Source: Dyella thiooxydans (GTDB taxonomy: Bacteria > Pseudomonadota > Gammaproteobacteria > Xanthomonadales > Rhodanobacteraceae). From it: 64,000 nt of DNA. Made by a program: the position numbers and the translations under genes. The notes beneath the pieces were generated by a model. The model had not been told where the DNA came from and searched no databases. It saw only the letters and a list, made by a program, of their open reading frames with translations. The stretch spans positions 3,560,501 through 3,624,500 of the forward strand of contig NZ_CP014841.1 in assembly GCF_001641285.1 (NCBI RefSeq), in the 5' to 3' direction. Below are positions 34,713-43,352 of this stretch, in pieces. Each line of letters starts with the position of its first letter. Positions within the stretch are counted from its first letter, which is position 1.

Positions 34713-36286
34713 GCATGAATCGAAAAGCCCGCATGGGCGTGGCCGTCGCCGTGGCGGTCGCGATCCTCGCGGCCAACCACGTCCGCCATCGCCAGGCGCC
34801 ACCGGCCGTGTCGACACCGGCATCGGCCAGCACCGCGGCACTGGACACGCCGGTGAAACCGGCTCCACCGGCCACCTGGAAGCTTGGCTCGCTCACGCTG
34901 CACGCGTGCGAGCTGGGCCAGCCCGACAGTGGCCGCACCAGCGCGGCATGGTGCGCGCCGTTCGATGTGCCGGAAAACCGCGCCGATCCGCAAGGCCGCC
35001 ACATTACGCTCAAGCTGGCCGTGGTGCGCGCGGAGGCCGAGGTGCCGGCGAAGGACATGCTGGTGTTCCTCGCCGGCGGCCCGGGCCAGGCGGCGACGGA
35101 AAATGCCGGTGCTGCGATTGCCGCACTCGGTCCCCTGCTTGGCCATCGCAACCTGCTGCTGCTCGACCAGCGCGGCACCGGTGGCTCGAATCCGCTCAGT
35201 TGCAAGGACGAGAGCAAGCCGGCGACCCCGGACGAGGACGTCGACAACGACCCGGCCAAGCTCAAGGCCGAGATCCAGCGTTGCCTGGCACAGGTGGAGA
35301 AGAAGGCCGACCCGCGCTTCTACACCACCACCGTCGCGGCGCAGGACCTGGAGGACGTGCGCAAGGCCCTCGGCGCACCTGCGTTCGATCTGGTCGGCGT
35401 GTCCTACGGCACGCGCATGGCGCAGCAGTACCTGATGCACTATCCCGACGCGGTGCGCTCGGTGGTGCTCGATGGCGTGGTGCCGAACCAGCTGGTGCTC
35501 GGCGAGGACTTCGCGCGCAACCTGGATGACGCGCTGAAGGCGCAGTTCGCGCGCTGCACCGCCGATCCGGCGTGCAAGAAGCGCTTCGGCGATCCCTACC
35601 AGACGCTGTACCAGCTGCGTGATGCGCTGCGCGCCAATCCGCATGTGGTCAGCTTCCGCGATCCACAGAGCTACCAGACCGTGCAGCGCAGGCTCAGCGA
35701 ATTCTCGTTGGCCAGCGTGGTGCGCATGTTCGCCTACACGCCGCCGACGGCAGCACTGCTGCCGCTGTCGATCGACGCCGCCGCGCACGGCGACGTCGGG
35801 CCGCTGCTCGGGCAGGCCAAGCTGCTGTCCGGCGACCTGGCCGACACCATGAACGGCGGCATGCAGTCCTCGGTGATCTGCAGCGAGGACGCCGACCTGT
35901 TCACCCCCCGGCCGCAGGACAAGGACACCATTCTCGGTACGCGGATGATCGACGCGTTGACCACCGTGTGCAGCGTCTGGCCGCACGGCACGCGGCCGAA
36001 GGATTTCCACGATCCGCTGAAGAGCGACAAGCCGGTGCTGCTGATGTCCGGGCAGTACGACCCGGTGACCCCGCCCCGCTACGGTGACGAGGTGCTGAAG
36101 GGGCTGAGCGATGGCCGCCACCTGATCGCGCCCGGCCAGGGCCACAACGTGATCAACGCCGGCTGCATGCCGAAGCTGGTCAAGCGGTTCGTCGAGGATC
36201 TGCAGCCGAAGACGCTCGATGCGTCGTGCCTGAAGCGCCTGCAGCCGACACCGATGTTCATCGATTTCAACGGAGCGACGCCATGA
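34709..36286 (+). CDS. exported alpha/beta-hydrolase peptidase (S33, TAP-like)
   Basis: This 525-aa protein has a short basic N-terminus and one hydrophobic segment (MGVAVAVAVAILAAN), acting as signal peptide or anchor. It shows an oxyanion-loop motif VFLAGGPGQA, LLLLDQRGTGGSNPL, the nucleophile elbow GVSYGTRMAQQY (Ser232), and late SGQYDPVTPP (Asp) and GQGHNV (His), completing a Ser-Asp-His triad. The C-terminal part matches the TAP-like domain of tripeptidyl aminopeptidases and proline iminopeptidases. It probably trims short peptides in the periplasm. The GTG at 34709 overlaps the XRE stop; an ATG two codons later is equally possible. Its stop overlaps the next small ORF. Confidence 0.87.
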   Translation: MSMNRKARMGVAVAVAVAILAANHVRHRQAPPAVSTPASASTAALDTPVKPAPPATWKLGSLTLHACELGQPDSGRTSAAWCAPFDVPENRADPQGRHITLKLAVVRAEAEVPAKDMLVFLAGGPGQAATENAGAAIAALGPLLGHRNLLLLDQRGTGGSNPLSCKDESKPATPDEDVDNDPAKLKAEIQRCLAQVEKKADPRFYTTTVAAQDLEDVRKALGAPAFDLVGVSYGTRMAQQYLMHYPDAVRSVVLDGVVPNQLVLGEDFARNLDDALKAQFARCTADPACKKRFGDPYQTLYQLRDALRANPHVVSFRDPQSYQTVQRRLSEFSLASVVRMFAYTPPTAALLPLSIDAAAHGDVGPLLGQAKLLSGDLADTMNGGMQSSVICSEDADLFTPRPQDKDTILGTRMIDALTTVCSVWPHGTRPKDFHDPLKSDKPVLLMSGQYDPVTPPRYGDEVLKGLSDGRHLIAPGQGHNVINAGCMPKLVKRFVEDLQPKTLDASCLKRLQPTPMFIDFNGATP

Positions 36287-36453
36287 CCAGGCAGCAAACC
36301 CGTTCTTCCGCACTGCTGTGGGGGGCGGCCATCGTCGTCGCCGCCCTGCTTGGTACCCCCGCGTTCTTTTCCCAGATCCTGCTTCCGCTGCTGGCGGTGA
36401 CATCGCTGCTGCCGCGGGCCGGTTCGTGCCTGACCAGGAGCCCTACGCCATGA
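36283..36453 (+). CDS. small membrane peptide in the S33-NatAB operon
   Basis: This 56-codon frame is locked in by ATGA overlaps with the S33 gene before it and the ABC ATPase gene after it. The product, beginning MTRQQTRSSALLWG, has a single long hydrophobic stretch (ALLWGAAIVVAALLGTPAFF followed by ILLPLLAVTSLL), then a short polar tail. The tight coupling on both sides argues that it is translated. I recognise no family; a small subunit of the exporter is a guess from position only. Confidence 0.6.
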   Translation: MTRQQTRSSALLWGAAIVVAALLGTPAFFSQILLPLLAVTSLLPRAGSCLTRSPTP

Positions 36454-37184
36454 TCGAGGTAAAGGATCTGCACAAGGCCTTCGGCTCGGTGAAGGCTGTC
36501 GACGGCGTCACGTTCGCCGCGCGCGACGGCCAGATCACCGGCCTGCTCGGTCCCAACGGTGCCGGCAAGACCACCACGCTGCGCATGCTTTACACGCTGA
36601 TGAAGCCCGACCGCGGCCAGGTGCTGGTGGATGGCATCGACGCGGCGGTCGATCCGCTTTCGGTGCGTCGCCGGCTCGGCGTGCTGCCGGATGCGCGCGG
36701 CCTGTACAAGCGGCTCACCGCGCGCGAGAACATCGACTACTTCGCCCGCCTGCAGGGCCTGCCGGAAGACGAGCTGCGCACGCGCCGCGAGGCGCTGGTA
36801 TCGGCACTGGACATGGCCGACATCGCCGACCGCCGCACCGAAGGCTTCTCGCAGGGCCAGCGGGTCAAGACCGCGATCGCCCGCGCGCTGATCCACGATC
36901 CGCGCAACGTGATCCTGGACGAGCCGACCAATGGCCTGGACGTGATGGCCACCCGCGCGCTGCGCGACTTCATGCGCAACCTGAAAGCCGAAGGGCGTTG
37001 CGTGCTGTTCTCCAGCCACATCATGCAGGAGGTCGGTGCGCTGTGTGATCGCATCGTGGTGATCGCGCGCGGCCGCGTGGTCGCCGACGCCACGCCGGAC
37101 GAGCTGCGCGAGCAGACCGGCGAGTCCAATCTGGAGGAAGCCTTCGTGAAACTGATCGGCAGCGAGGAGGGCCTCGCCGCATGA
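36450..37184 (+). CDS. natA: ABC transporter ATP-binding protein (NatA-like)
   Basis: This 244-aa ATPase has Walker A GLLGPNGAGKTTTLRML (Lys40), LGVLPDARGLYKRLTARENI, signature FSQGQRVKTAIARALIHDP, Walker B NVILDEPTNGLDVMATRALR and H-loop LFSSHIMQEVGALCDR. The LPDARGLYKRLTARENI and NGLDVMATRALRD blocks are those of NatA-type sodium-export ATPases. The start overlaps the small membrane ORF and the stop overlaps the permease start (ATGA). Sodium as substrate is only the family label; peptides or drugs are equally possible here. Confidence 0.87.
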   Translation: MIEVKDLHKAFGSVKAVDGVTFAARDGQITGLLGPNGAGKTTTLRMLYTLMKPDRGQVLVDGIDAAVDPLSVRRRLGVLPDARGLYKRLTARENIDYFARLQGLPEDELRTRREALVSALDMADIADRRTEGFSQGQRVKTAIARALIHDPRNVILDEPTNGLDVMATRALRDFMRNLKAEGRCVLFSSHIMQEVGALCDRIVVIARGRVVADATPDELREQTGESNLEEAFVKLIGSEEGLAA

Positions 37185-38386
37185 ATGCCCCGATGACTCC
37201 CGTGCGGCGCGCGCGCGCCGTGCTCACCGTGTTCCTGAAGGAAGTGCGCGAGAACCTGCGCGATCGTCGCACGCTGACCAGCGCGTTCCTCACCGGCCCG
37301 CTGCTGACGCCGCTGATGTTCGTCATGCTGATCAACTTCAGCATCAACCGCGAACTGGACAAGGCCGAGCAGCCGCTCAAGGTGCCGGTGATCGGCGCGC
37401 AGTACGCACCGAACCTGATCAATGCACTGAAGGAGGGCGGCGTGGTGCCGCAGCCGCCGGTGGCCGATCCGGAGCAGGCGGTACGCGACCAGCAGATCGA
37501 CCTGGCCCTGCGCATCCGCAAGGACTATCCCGAGGCCTGGCGCAAGGGTCAGCCGGTGCAGGTGGAGCTGATCTACGACTCCTCGCAGCGCGACTCGCGC
37601 ACGCCGGTCGATCGCGTCACGGACCTGATCGAGCACTACTCGAAGATGCAGGGAGCGATGCGGCTGGTGGCGCGCGGCCTGTCGCCGGCCACCGCCGTAC
37701 CCGTGGTGGTGGCCAAGCGCGATCAGGCCACCGCCCAGTCGCGCGCGGTGCTGCTGTTCAACATCCTGCCCTACCTGTTCGTGCTCACGCTGTTCATCGG
37801 CGGCATGTACCTGGCGATCGACCTCACCGCGGGCGAGCGCGAACGGCAATCTCTGGAGCCGCTGTTCGCCAACCCGGTGCCGCGCTGGAAGATCTTCCTC
37901 GGCAAGCTGGCGGCGATCTGCGCGTTCTCCACCGCCAGCCTGGCGATCTGCCTGGTCGGCTTCAGCGTGGTCGGCCGCTTCGTGCCCACCGAGAAGCTCG
38001 GCATGGAGCTGCACCTGGGGCCGTCGTTCGCCCTGCACGTGCTGCTGCTGCAGGCGCCGATGATCGTGCTGCTGGCCTCGCTGCAGTCGCTGGTGGCGGC
38101 GTTCGCCAAGAGCTACCGCGAGGCGCAGACCTACGTGTCGCTGCTGATGATGCTGCCGATCCTGCCCAGCGTGGTGCTGATGGTGATGCCGATCAAGCCG
38201 CAGGACTGGATGTACTCGGTGCCGCTGATGGGCCAGCACCTGGGCATCCTCGACCTGGTGCGCGGTTCCGGCGTCAGTCCGTTGCACCTGGTCTTGTGCC
38301 TGGGCGGCAGCGCGGTCGCCGCGGTGGTCGCGGCCGGCATCACCATGCAGCTGTACCGGTCGGAGCGGCTGGCCATTTCGGGCTAA
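37181..38386 (+). CDS. natB: ABC-2 type permease (NatB-like)
   Basis: This 401-aa permease has an N-terminal transmembrane helix (about residues 33-52), a large extracytoplasmic domain (about residues 53-195) and five more hydrophobic segments in the C-terminal half. It shows the opening VFLKEVRENLRDRRTL and the GGMYLAIDLTAGERERQSLEPLFANPVPR motif of NatB/ABC-2 permeases. It is the last gene of the operon. Its stop lies only 7 bp before a purine-rich inverted-repeat element that separates it from the convergent hydrolase gene. Confidence 0.88.
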   Translation: MNAPMTPVRRARAVLTVFLKEVRENLRDRRTLTSAFLTGPLLTPLMFVMLINFSINRELDKAEQPLKVPVIGAQYAPNLINALKEGGVVPQPPVADPEQAVRDQQIDLALRIRKDYPEAWRKGQPVQVELIYDSSQRDSRTPVDRVTDLIEHYSKMQGAMRLVARGLSPATAVPVVVAKRDQATAQSRAVLLFNILPYLFVLTLFIGGMYLAIDLTAGERERQSLEPLFANPVPRWKIFLGKLAAICAFSTASLAICLVGFSVVGRFVPTEKLGMELHLGPSFALHVLLLQAPMIVLLASLQSLVAAFAKSYREAQTYVSLLMMLPILPSVVLMVMPIKPQDWMYSVPLMGQHLGILDLVRGSGVSPLHLVLCLGGSAVAAVVAAGITMQLYRSERLAISG

Positions 38387-38393
38387 CTGAAAA

Positions 38394-38563
38394 GCGAGGA
38401 GTGAGCCAAGAGGAGTGAGGAATGAGAGAAAAGCGTGGTGCGCGCGCTTTTGCTCACCTACTCCTCTTGCCACTCATTTCGCCGCAAGTGCGAGCCTGCG
38501 AGTGAGGTAGGGCAAGTGCGAGGCCTTGCTTTTGCTTTCTCTCACTCCGCTCTACTCACTTCC
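38394..38563. repeat. purine/pyrimidine inverted-repeat element, copy 1
   Basis: This is a composite element. A purine-rich arm containing AAGAGGAGTGAGGAATGAGA (38408-38427) is followed by a pyrimidine arm at 38447-38482, including CTACTCCTCTTGCCACTCAT, that is its imperfect reverse complement. After a second purine-rich stretch a further pyrimidine arm (38530-38563, CTCTCACTCCGCTC...) follows. Related elements occur at 50699-50783 and 55788-56040. The right end supplies the TGA stop of the minus-strand hydrolase gene (38556-38558). The folded structure could act as a bidirectional terminator between convergent genes. Confidence 0.75.
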
Positions 38564-39407
38564 GATCCGAGGCCCAATCTGCCACGGCCTCCGGATGCTC
38601 CAGCTGCAGATGGTGCCCGCCGGCCAGGTGCGTGACGCGGATCGCGCGCACGCACTGCGCACGCCGCTGCATCGGTTCGCTGGGCAGGTAGGAGGTGGCC
38701 GGCTCGGCCAGCAGCAGGCGCGTCGGCGCCTCGATGCCGGCGAGCAGCGCATGGATCTGGCTTTCGGCCAAGCGCATCGGCGTGAGGCGGTTGATCCGCG
38801 GATCGCTGCGCCACTGCCAGCCACCGTCGACCGCGCGAACGGCCCGCTCGATGATCGGCCGGGCCTGGTCGGCGGGCAGGCCGGTGGCGAGGGTTCGTGC
38901 ACTGATCGCCTGCTCGATGCTGGCGAAGGTGCGCAGCGGCTTGCCGCCAGCCTCCGCGGCAAGCGCGTTGCGAAAGCGCTGCAGGGTCTGCGTGCCGTCG
39001 TCGCCGAGCAGGCCCAGGCCCTCGATCAGCAGCAGTCGCTCGATCCGCTCCGGCCGTGCCGCGGCGACCATCGAGGCGATGCCGGCGCCGAGCGAATGGC
39101 CGAGCAGGGTGAAGTGGGCCAGTCCCAGCGCGTCGGCGGCGGCGAGCACGGCGCGCACGTATTCGGGCCAGTGGTAGCTGGCGCCTTCGGCCAGGTGGTC
39201 GGAATGCCCGTGGCCGGGCAGGTCCAGCGCGATCAGGTGATGGCGCGCGGCCAGGTGCGGCGCCAGCCGGGCGAAGCTGCCGGCATTGTCCAGCCAGCCG
39301 TGCAGGGCGAGCAGCGGCGGCAGGCGCTCGTCGCCCCAGCACTGCGCGGCGAGGGAAAGCGCGGGCAGGGTGATGCGCCGTTCGCGCGGCGGTTCGGCGA
39401 CGCTCAT
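38556..39407 (-). CDS. alpha/beta hydrolase
   Basis: This 283-aa hydrolase has LLALHGWLDNAGSFARLAPHLA (oxyanion loop), LDLPGHGHSDHL, the nucleophile elbow LLGHSLGAGIASM (Ser in GHSLG), and LAGGHHLQLEHPEAVA with the catalytic His. There is no signal peptide, so it is cytoplasmic; the substrate is unknown. The ATG at 39407 overlaps the hemH stop (ATGA), so the pair is coupled with hemH first. The stop codon lies inside the repeat element, suggesting that the original C-terminus may have been altered by its insertion. Confidence 0.87.
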   Translation of the reverse strand: MSVAEPPRERRITLPALSLAAQCWGDERLPPLLALHGWLDNAGSFARLAPHLAARHHLIALDLPGHGHSDHLAEGASYHWPEYVRAVLAAADALGLAHFTLLGHSLGAGIASMVAAARPERIERLLLIEGLGLLGDDGTQTLQRFRNALAAEAGGKPLRTFASIEQAISARTLATGLPADQARPIIERAVRAVDGGWQWRSDPRINRLTPMRLAESQIHALLAGIEAPTRLLLAEPATSYLPSEPMQRRAQCVRAIRVTHLAGGHHLQLEHPEAVADWASDRK

Positions 39408-40522
39408 CCGGTGCGACCGCCCATCGCGTCGGCGCGGGCCTTGGCCGCGTTCTGGCGCAGCAGCGCGGCCTTGGCGTCGTAGTCCGGCGCGAATTCCGGC
39501 CAGCCCTGCGCATGGCGCAGCACCAGCCCGGCGATTGCCTTCACCTGGTCGGGCGAATCGTTGAGCGCGGGGATGTAGCGCAGGTCGGTGCCGCCGCCGG
39601 CGAGGAAGAACTCGCGGTTCTGCATCGCGATCTCCTCCAGCGTCTCCAGGCAGTCCACGGCGAAGCCGGGCGAGATCACGTCGAGCCTCTTCACGCCTTC
39701 CCTGGCCAGCCGCTTCACCGTTTCGTCGGTGTACGGATGCAGCCAGCGCTCGCGGCCGACGCGCGACTGGAAGCTCACCAGCATCTGTTCCTCGTCCAGC
39801 CCGAGCTTTTCGCGCAGCAGTCGCGCGGTGGCGTGGCACTGGCAGAAGTATGGGTCGCCTGCGCGCAGGTAGCGCTCGGGGATGCCATGGAACGACAGCA
39901 GCAGCTTGTCGCCGCGGCCGCGCTGGGCCCAGAACGCCTCGATGCTGCGCGCCAGCGCGTCTATGTGCTCGGGCTGGTCGTGGTAGTCGTTGACCAACCG
40001 CAGCTCGGGCGGCCAGCGCAGCGTCTTCAGCGTATCGGCCACCGCGTCGATCACCGAGCCGGTGGAGGTCGCGGAATATTGCGGATACAGCGGCAGCACC
40101 AGCAGGCGGCGGACCCCTTCGCGCTGCATCGCCTCGATCCGCTCGCGCACCGAGGGGCGGCCGTAGCGCATCGCCAGGTCGACCCGCACCGGCCCGGGCA
40201 GCCGCCCGGCCAGTTCCGACTGCAACGCGCGGGCCAGTCCCTCGCTGCCGGTACGCAGCGGCGAGCCGTGCTCGGTCCAGATGCGCGCATAGGCATGGGC
40301 CGAGCGCTTGGGGCGCACGCGCAGGATGACGCCGTGCAGGATCAGCCACCACAGCCAGCGGGGGTACTCGATGACGCGCGGGTCGCCGAGGAATTCCGCC
40401 AGGTAGGGGCGCACGGCGGCAGCCGTCGGTGCTTCCGGTGTGCCAAGGTTCACCAGCAATACGCCAGCCTTGGGCGGCTGGTCGTGGGCGTATCCGGCCA
40501 GGCCGGTATAGTGGCGGCTCAT
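39404..40522 (-). CDS. hemH: ferrochelatase
   Basis: Ferrochelatase inserts Fe(II) into protoporphyrin IX, the last step of heme synthesis. The 372-aa protein opens with KAGVLLVNLGTPEAPTAAAVRPYL, a hallmark, followed by LAMRYGRPSV, VLPLYPQYSATSTGSV, the LLLSFHGIPERYLRAGDPY block with the metal-binding His, VSFQSRVGRERWLHPYTDET and ISPGFAVDCLETLEEI. There are no cysteine ligands for a 2Fe-2S cluster at the C-terminus. It is the first gene of a two-gene unit with the hydrolase, and is divergent from the SYLF gene across 117 bp. Confidence 0.94.
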   Translation of the reverse strand: MSRHYTGLAGYAHDQPPKAGVLLVNLGTPEAPTAAAVRPYLAEFLGDPRVIEYPRWLWWLILHGVILRVRPKRSAHAYARIWTEHGSPLRTGSEGLARALQSELAGRLPGPVRVDLAMRYGRPSVRERIEAMQREGVRRLLVLPLYPQYSATSTGSVIDAVADTLKTLRWPPELRLVNDYHDQPEHIDALARSIEAFWAQRGRGDKLLLSFHGIPERYLRAGDPYFCQCHATARLLREKLGLDEEQMLVSFQSRVGRERWLHPYTDETVKRLAREGVKRLDVISPGFAVDCLETLEEIAMQNREFFLAGGGTDLRYIPALNDSPDQVKAIAGLVLRHAQGWPEFAPDYDAKAALLRQNAAKARADAMGGRTG

Positions 40523-40639
40523 GTGCGTCGGCGTCGGTCTGGAAGGGCCGTCCAGTCTGCCACAGGGCCGGCTCCGGCCCGCCAGGTCCGCGACCGCACG
40601 ATCGTCACCCCAACCTTCAAGAAATTGCGGAGCCACCCC

Positions 40640-41329
40640 ATGCTGAAAGCTTCCCTGCGTCGATGGTCGCTGCTTGCCCTGGTCCTGCTGCTGCCGGCGA
40701 TGGCCGTGCGCGCCGAGGACGCCCCGCTGGACCGTGCGCACAACGCCGTGCGCGTGCTCAACGAGATCATGCAGGCGCCGGACAAGGCGATTCCGCAGGA
40801 TCTGCTGCGCGATGCCAAGGCGATCGCGGTCATTCCCGACATGGTCAAGGCCGGCTTCATCTTCGGCGGTCGCCGCGGCGAAGGCCTGATCTCGGTGAAG
40901 ACCCGCGACGGCACCTGGTCCAATCCCAGCTTCATCACCATGACCGGCGGCAGCATCGGCTTCCAGGCCGGCGTGTCCTCGACCGACGTGATCCTGGTCT
41001 TCCGCACCCAGCGTGGCGTGGATTCCATCGTCAACGGCAAGTTCACCCTCGGTGCCGACGCGTCGGCCGCTGCCGGCCCGGTCGGTCGCACCGCCAGCGC
41101 CTCGACCGACAGCCAGATGAAGGCCGAGATCTACTCCTATTCGCGCTCTCGCGGCCTCTTCGCCGGCGTGGCACTGGACGGTTCGGCGCTGCGCATCGAC
41201 TACGACGCCAATGCCGCCGTGTACGGTGCCGGCATCACCCCGCGGCGCATCTTCGAGGGCGGCGTCAGCAACGTGCCCGGTCCGGTGGTCGATTTCCGCG
41301 ACCGCCTGGAGGAGTACACTTCCCGCTGA
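40640..41329 (+). CDS. exported SYLF-domain (Ysc84-like) protein
   Basis: This 229-aa protein has a signal peptide ([15 protein letters not shown], cleaved near residue 25) and a full SYLF domain: [73 protein letters not shown] and [25 protein letters not shown]/Ysc84 domains bind phosphoinositides or other lipids in eukaryotes; bacterial members are exported and poorly characterised. GCGGAG seven bases before the ATG at 40640 supports the start. It precedes tatA by 64 bp and may share transcripts with it. Confidence 0.88.
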   Translation: MLKASLRRWSLLALVLLLPAMAVRAEDAPLDRAHNAVRVLNEIMQAPDKAIPQDLLRDAKAIAVIPDMVKAGFIFGGRRGEGLISVKTRDGTWSNPSFITMTGGSIGFQAGVSSTDVILVFRTQRGVDSIVNGKFTLGADASAAAGPVGRTASASTDSQMKAEIYSYSRSRGLFAGVALDGSALRIDYDANAAVYGAGITPRRIFEGGVSNVPGPVVDFRDRLEEYTSR

Positions 41330-41393
41330 TCGGACGGCGCGATCCCGCCCTGCGGGGTCCGCCCTCCCAACGGTTGGGCTTCCTGAGGACATC

Positions 41394-41645
41394 ATGAGCA
41401 TCTGGCATCTCATCATCCTGCTTATCGTGGTCGTGGTGATTTTCGGCACCGGCAAGCTGCGCAACGTCGGCTCGGACCTCGGTGGCGCGATCCGCGATTT
41501 CAAGAAGGGACTGAACGGCGACGATGCGTCCGATGCCGATGCCAAGGCGCGCCAGGATGACGAGCGCCTGCGGGCCGACCCGCCGCCATCGTCGACCAAC
41601 GCCGGCACGACGCAGAGTCAGCGCGACTCCAGCGACGCCAAGTAA
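41394..41645 (+). CDS. tatA: Sec-independent translocase subunit TatA
   Basis: This 83-aa pore-forming Tat subunit has an N-terminal transmembrane helix ([20 protein letters not shown]), a short hinge with the [23 protein letters not shown] amphipathic helix, and a polar acidic tail. The FGTGKL hinge motif is typical of TatA. It transports folded proteins carrying twin-arginine signals across the inner membrane together with TatB and TatC. GAGGAC lies just upstream of the ATG at 41394. It is the first of three consecutive tat genes. Confidence 0.95.
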   Translation: MSIWHLIILLIVVVVIFGTGKLRNVGSDLGGAIRDFKKGLNGDDASDADAKARQDDERLRADPPPSSTNAGTTQSQRDSSDAK

Positions 41646-41666
41646 GCACGTCGACGGCGTGCGGCC

Positions 41667-42119
41667 ATGATCGAGATCAGCTTCGGCAAGCTGCTGCTGC
41701 TTGCCGTCATCGCGTTGATCGTGCTCGGACCGGAGAAGCTGCCGGTGGCCGCGCGTACCGCCGGCACCCTGCTGCGACGACTGCGCTCGGGCTGGGACAG
41801 CGTGCGTGCCGAGGTCGAGCGCGAGCTGCAGGTGGAGGAGATCCGCCGCGCCGCACGCGAGGCCGCCGCGCAGGCCGAGGCGGCCCAGGCCAAACTCGAC
41901 CAGGTGCAGGCGCGGGTCGATGAGACGGCGCGCAAGGCGGGGCAGGCGGCGGCGGACGTCTCTACGCTGGCACAGGCCGACGCCCCGGCCGCTGAGCCGC
42001 CGGCGGTCGCCGCCGTACCGAATCCGACGGATGCGACGCTGATGACCGGCAAGCCCGGGGAGGCGCCGTCCACGCCACCGCCGGATCCGCACGACGAGGT
42101 GCCGCGTGGCCAAGGCTGA
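41667..42119 (+). CDS. tatB: Sec-independent translocase subunit TatB
   Basis: This 150-aa subunit has the TatB N-terminus MIEISFGKLLLLAVIALIVLGPEKLP with Glu3 in the membrane segment and the GPEKLP hinge, then a long amphipathic and coiled-coil region (RRLRSGWDSVRAEVERELQVEE) and an Ala/Pro-rich tail. TatB with TatC forms the twin-arginine signal receptor. The gene overlaps tatC by 14 nt. No tatD follows; a tatD gene lies separately at 2.6-3.3 kb. Confidence 0.95.
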   Translation: MIEISFGKLLLLAVIALIVLGPEKLPVAARTAGTLLRRLRSGWDSVRAEVERELQVEEIRRAAREAAAQAEAAQAKLDQVQARVDETARKAGQAAADVSTLAQADAPAAEPPAVAAVPNPTDATLMTGKPGEAPSTPPPDPHDEVPRGQG

Positions 42120-42870
42120 CGAATCGATCGACCTCGAACAGGGGCTGTTCTCGCACCTGCTGGAGCTGCGTTCGCGCATCGTGCGCGCCAGCGTCACCGT
42201 GCTGCTGGTGCTGCTGGCGCTGGTGCCGGTGGCCAACCATCTCTACACCGAGCTGGCCGCGCCGCTGGTCGCGCGCCTGCCGCACGGCGCCCACCTGATC
42301 GCCACCGAGGTGGCCAGCCCGTTCGTGACGCCGTTGAAGCTGGCGTTCTATGCGGCGCTGTTCATCTCGATGCCGATGATCCTTTACCAGTTGTGGGCCT
42401 TCGTCAGCCCGGGGCTGTACAAGCACGAGAAGCGGCTGGCGCGCCCGCTGCTGGGCGCCGCGCTGGTGCTGTTCTACATGGGCTGCGCGTTCGCCTATTT
42501 CCTGGTGCTGCCGGCGGCGTTCCGCTTCCTCGCCGCGGTGACGCCCGAGGGTGTGGAGATGATGACCGACATCAGCCACTACCTCGATTTCGTGATGCTG
42601 ATGTTCTTCGCCTTCGGCCTGTGCTTCGAGGTGCCGGTGGCGGTGGTGATTCTTGCCGCGATCGGCCTGGTGAGCCTGGACAAGCTGCGCAGCGGGCGTC
42701 GCTACGCGATCGTCGGCGCCTTCGCCGTCGCTGCCTTCATCACGCCGCCGGACATCACCTCGATGATCATGCTGGCCGTGCCGATGTGCCTGCTCTACGA
42801 GCTGGGCATCCTGGCGGTGGCCTGGCTGCTCAAGCCGCAGCCGAAGGCGCCGGCGGACAAGGCTGCCTGA
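42106..42870 (+). CDS. tatC: Sec-independent translocase subunit TatC
   Basis: This 254-aa six-span inner-membrane protein is the twin-arginine signal receptor. It shows the N-terminal FSHLLELRSRIVRAS (conserved Leu-Glu-Leu-Arg), PFVTPLKLAFYAALFISMPMILYQLWAFVSPGLYKHEKR, FAYFLVLPAAFRF and YLDFVMLMFFAFGLCFEVPV blocks. The start is a GTG at 42106 inside tatB, needed to reach the conserved N-terminus. It overlaps tatB by 14 nt and is followed after 4 bp by the DUF985 cupin gene. Confidence 0.95.
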   Translation: MAKADESIDLEQGLFSHLLELRSRIVRASVTVLLVLLALVPVANHLYTELAAPLVARLPHGAHLIATEVASPFVTPLKLAFYAALFISMPMILYQLWAFVSPGLYKHEKRLARPLLGAALVLFYMGCAFAYFLVLPAAFRFLAAVTPEGVEMMTDISHYLDFVMLMFFAFGLCFEVPVAVVILAAIGLVSLDKLRSGRRYAIVGAFAVAAFITPPDITSMIMLAVPMCLLYELGILAVAWLLKPQPKAPADKAA

Positions 42871-42874
42871 TCGC

Positions 42875-43342
42875 ATGCATCCGCGTGCGGCGCAGCTGAT
42901 CGGGCAGCTCGCGCTCGGCCCGCATGTCGAGGGTGGATACTTCCGTCGCATCCACACCGCCGCTGCGTCCGTCGGCGAGCGACCGCCTCTCAGCGCGATC
43001 CAGTTCCTGCTCGCTGCGGGCGAGCAGAGCACCTGGCATCGGGTCGATGCCCACGAGGCCTGGCATTTCGTCGAGGGCGATCCGCTGGAGCTGCTGGTCT
43101 ATTTCCCCGCGGAGGACCGCCTGGAATGTCTGTGGCTCGGTCCGCTCGGGCGCGAGCACGGCGTCGCCGGGCCCGTCCACGTGGTGCCTGCGGGGGCCTG
43201 GCAGGCGGCCCGGCCGCTGGGCGATTACACGCTGTGCACCTGTCTGGTGGCGCCGGCGTTCGAGTTCGCCGGCTTCACCCTGCTCGACGATCCCGCGCTG
43301 GCGGCGCGGCTGGGCGAGCTGGCACCGCAGATCCGGCGTTGA
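42875..43342 (+). CDS. DUF985 cupin-like protein
   Basis: This 155-aa cytoplasmic beta-barrel protein of the DUF985 cupin family opens with QLALGPHVEGGYFRRIH, then AIQFLLAAGEQSTWHRVDAHEAWHFVEGDPLELL, where the two His and Glu residues form a cupin-type metal site, and later DYTLCTCLVAPAFEFAGFTL. The family is often described as having a sugar- or RNA-related role, but no reaction is established. Four bases after tatC, it is probably cotranscribed with the tat genes without a known functional link. It is convergent with the S41 peptidase, 10 bp away. Confidence 0.88.
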   Translation: MHPRAAQLIGQLALGPHVEGGYFRRIHTAAASVGERPPLSAIQFLLAAGEQSTWHRVDAHEAWHFVEGDPLELLVYFPAEDRLECLWLGPLGREHGVAGPVHVVPAGAWQAARPLGDYTLCTCLVAPAFEFAGFTLLDDPALAARLGELAPQIRR

Positions 43343-43352
43343 CCGGCTGCCC

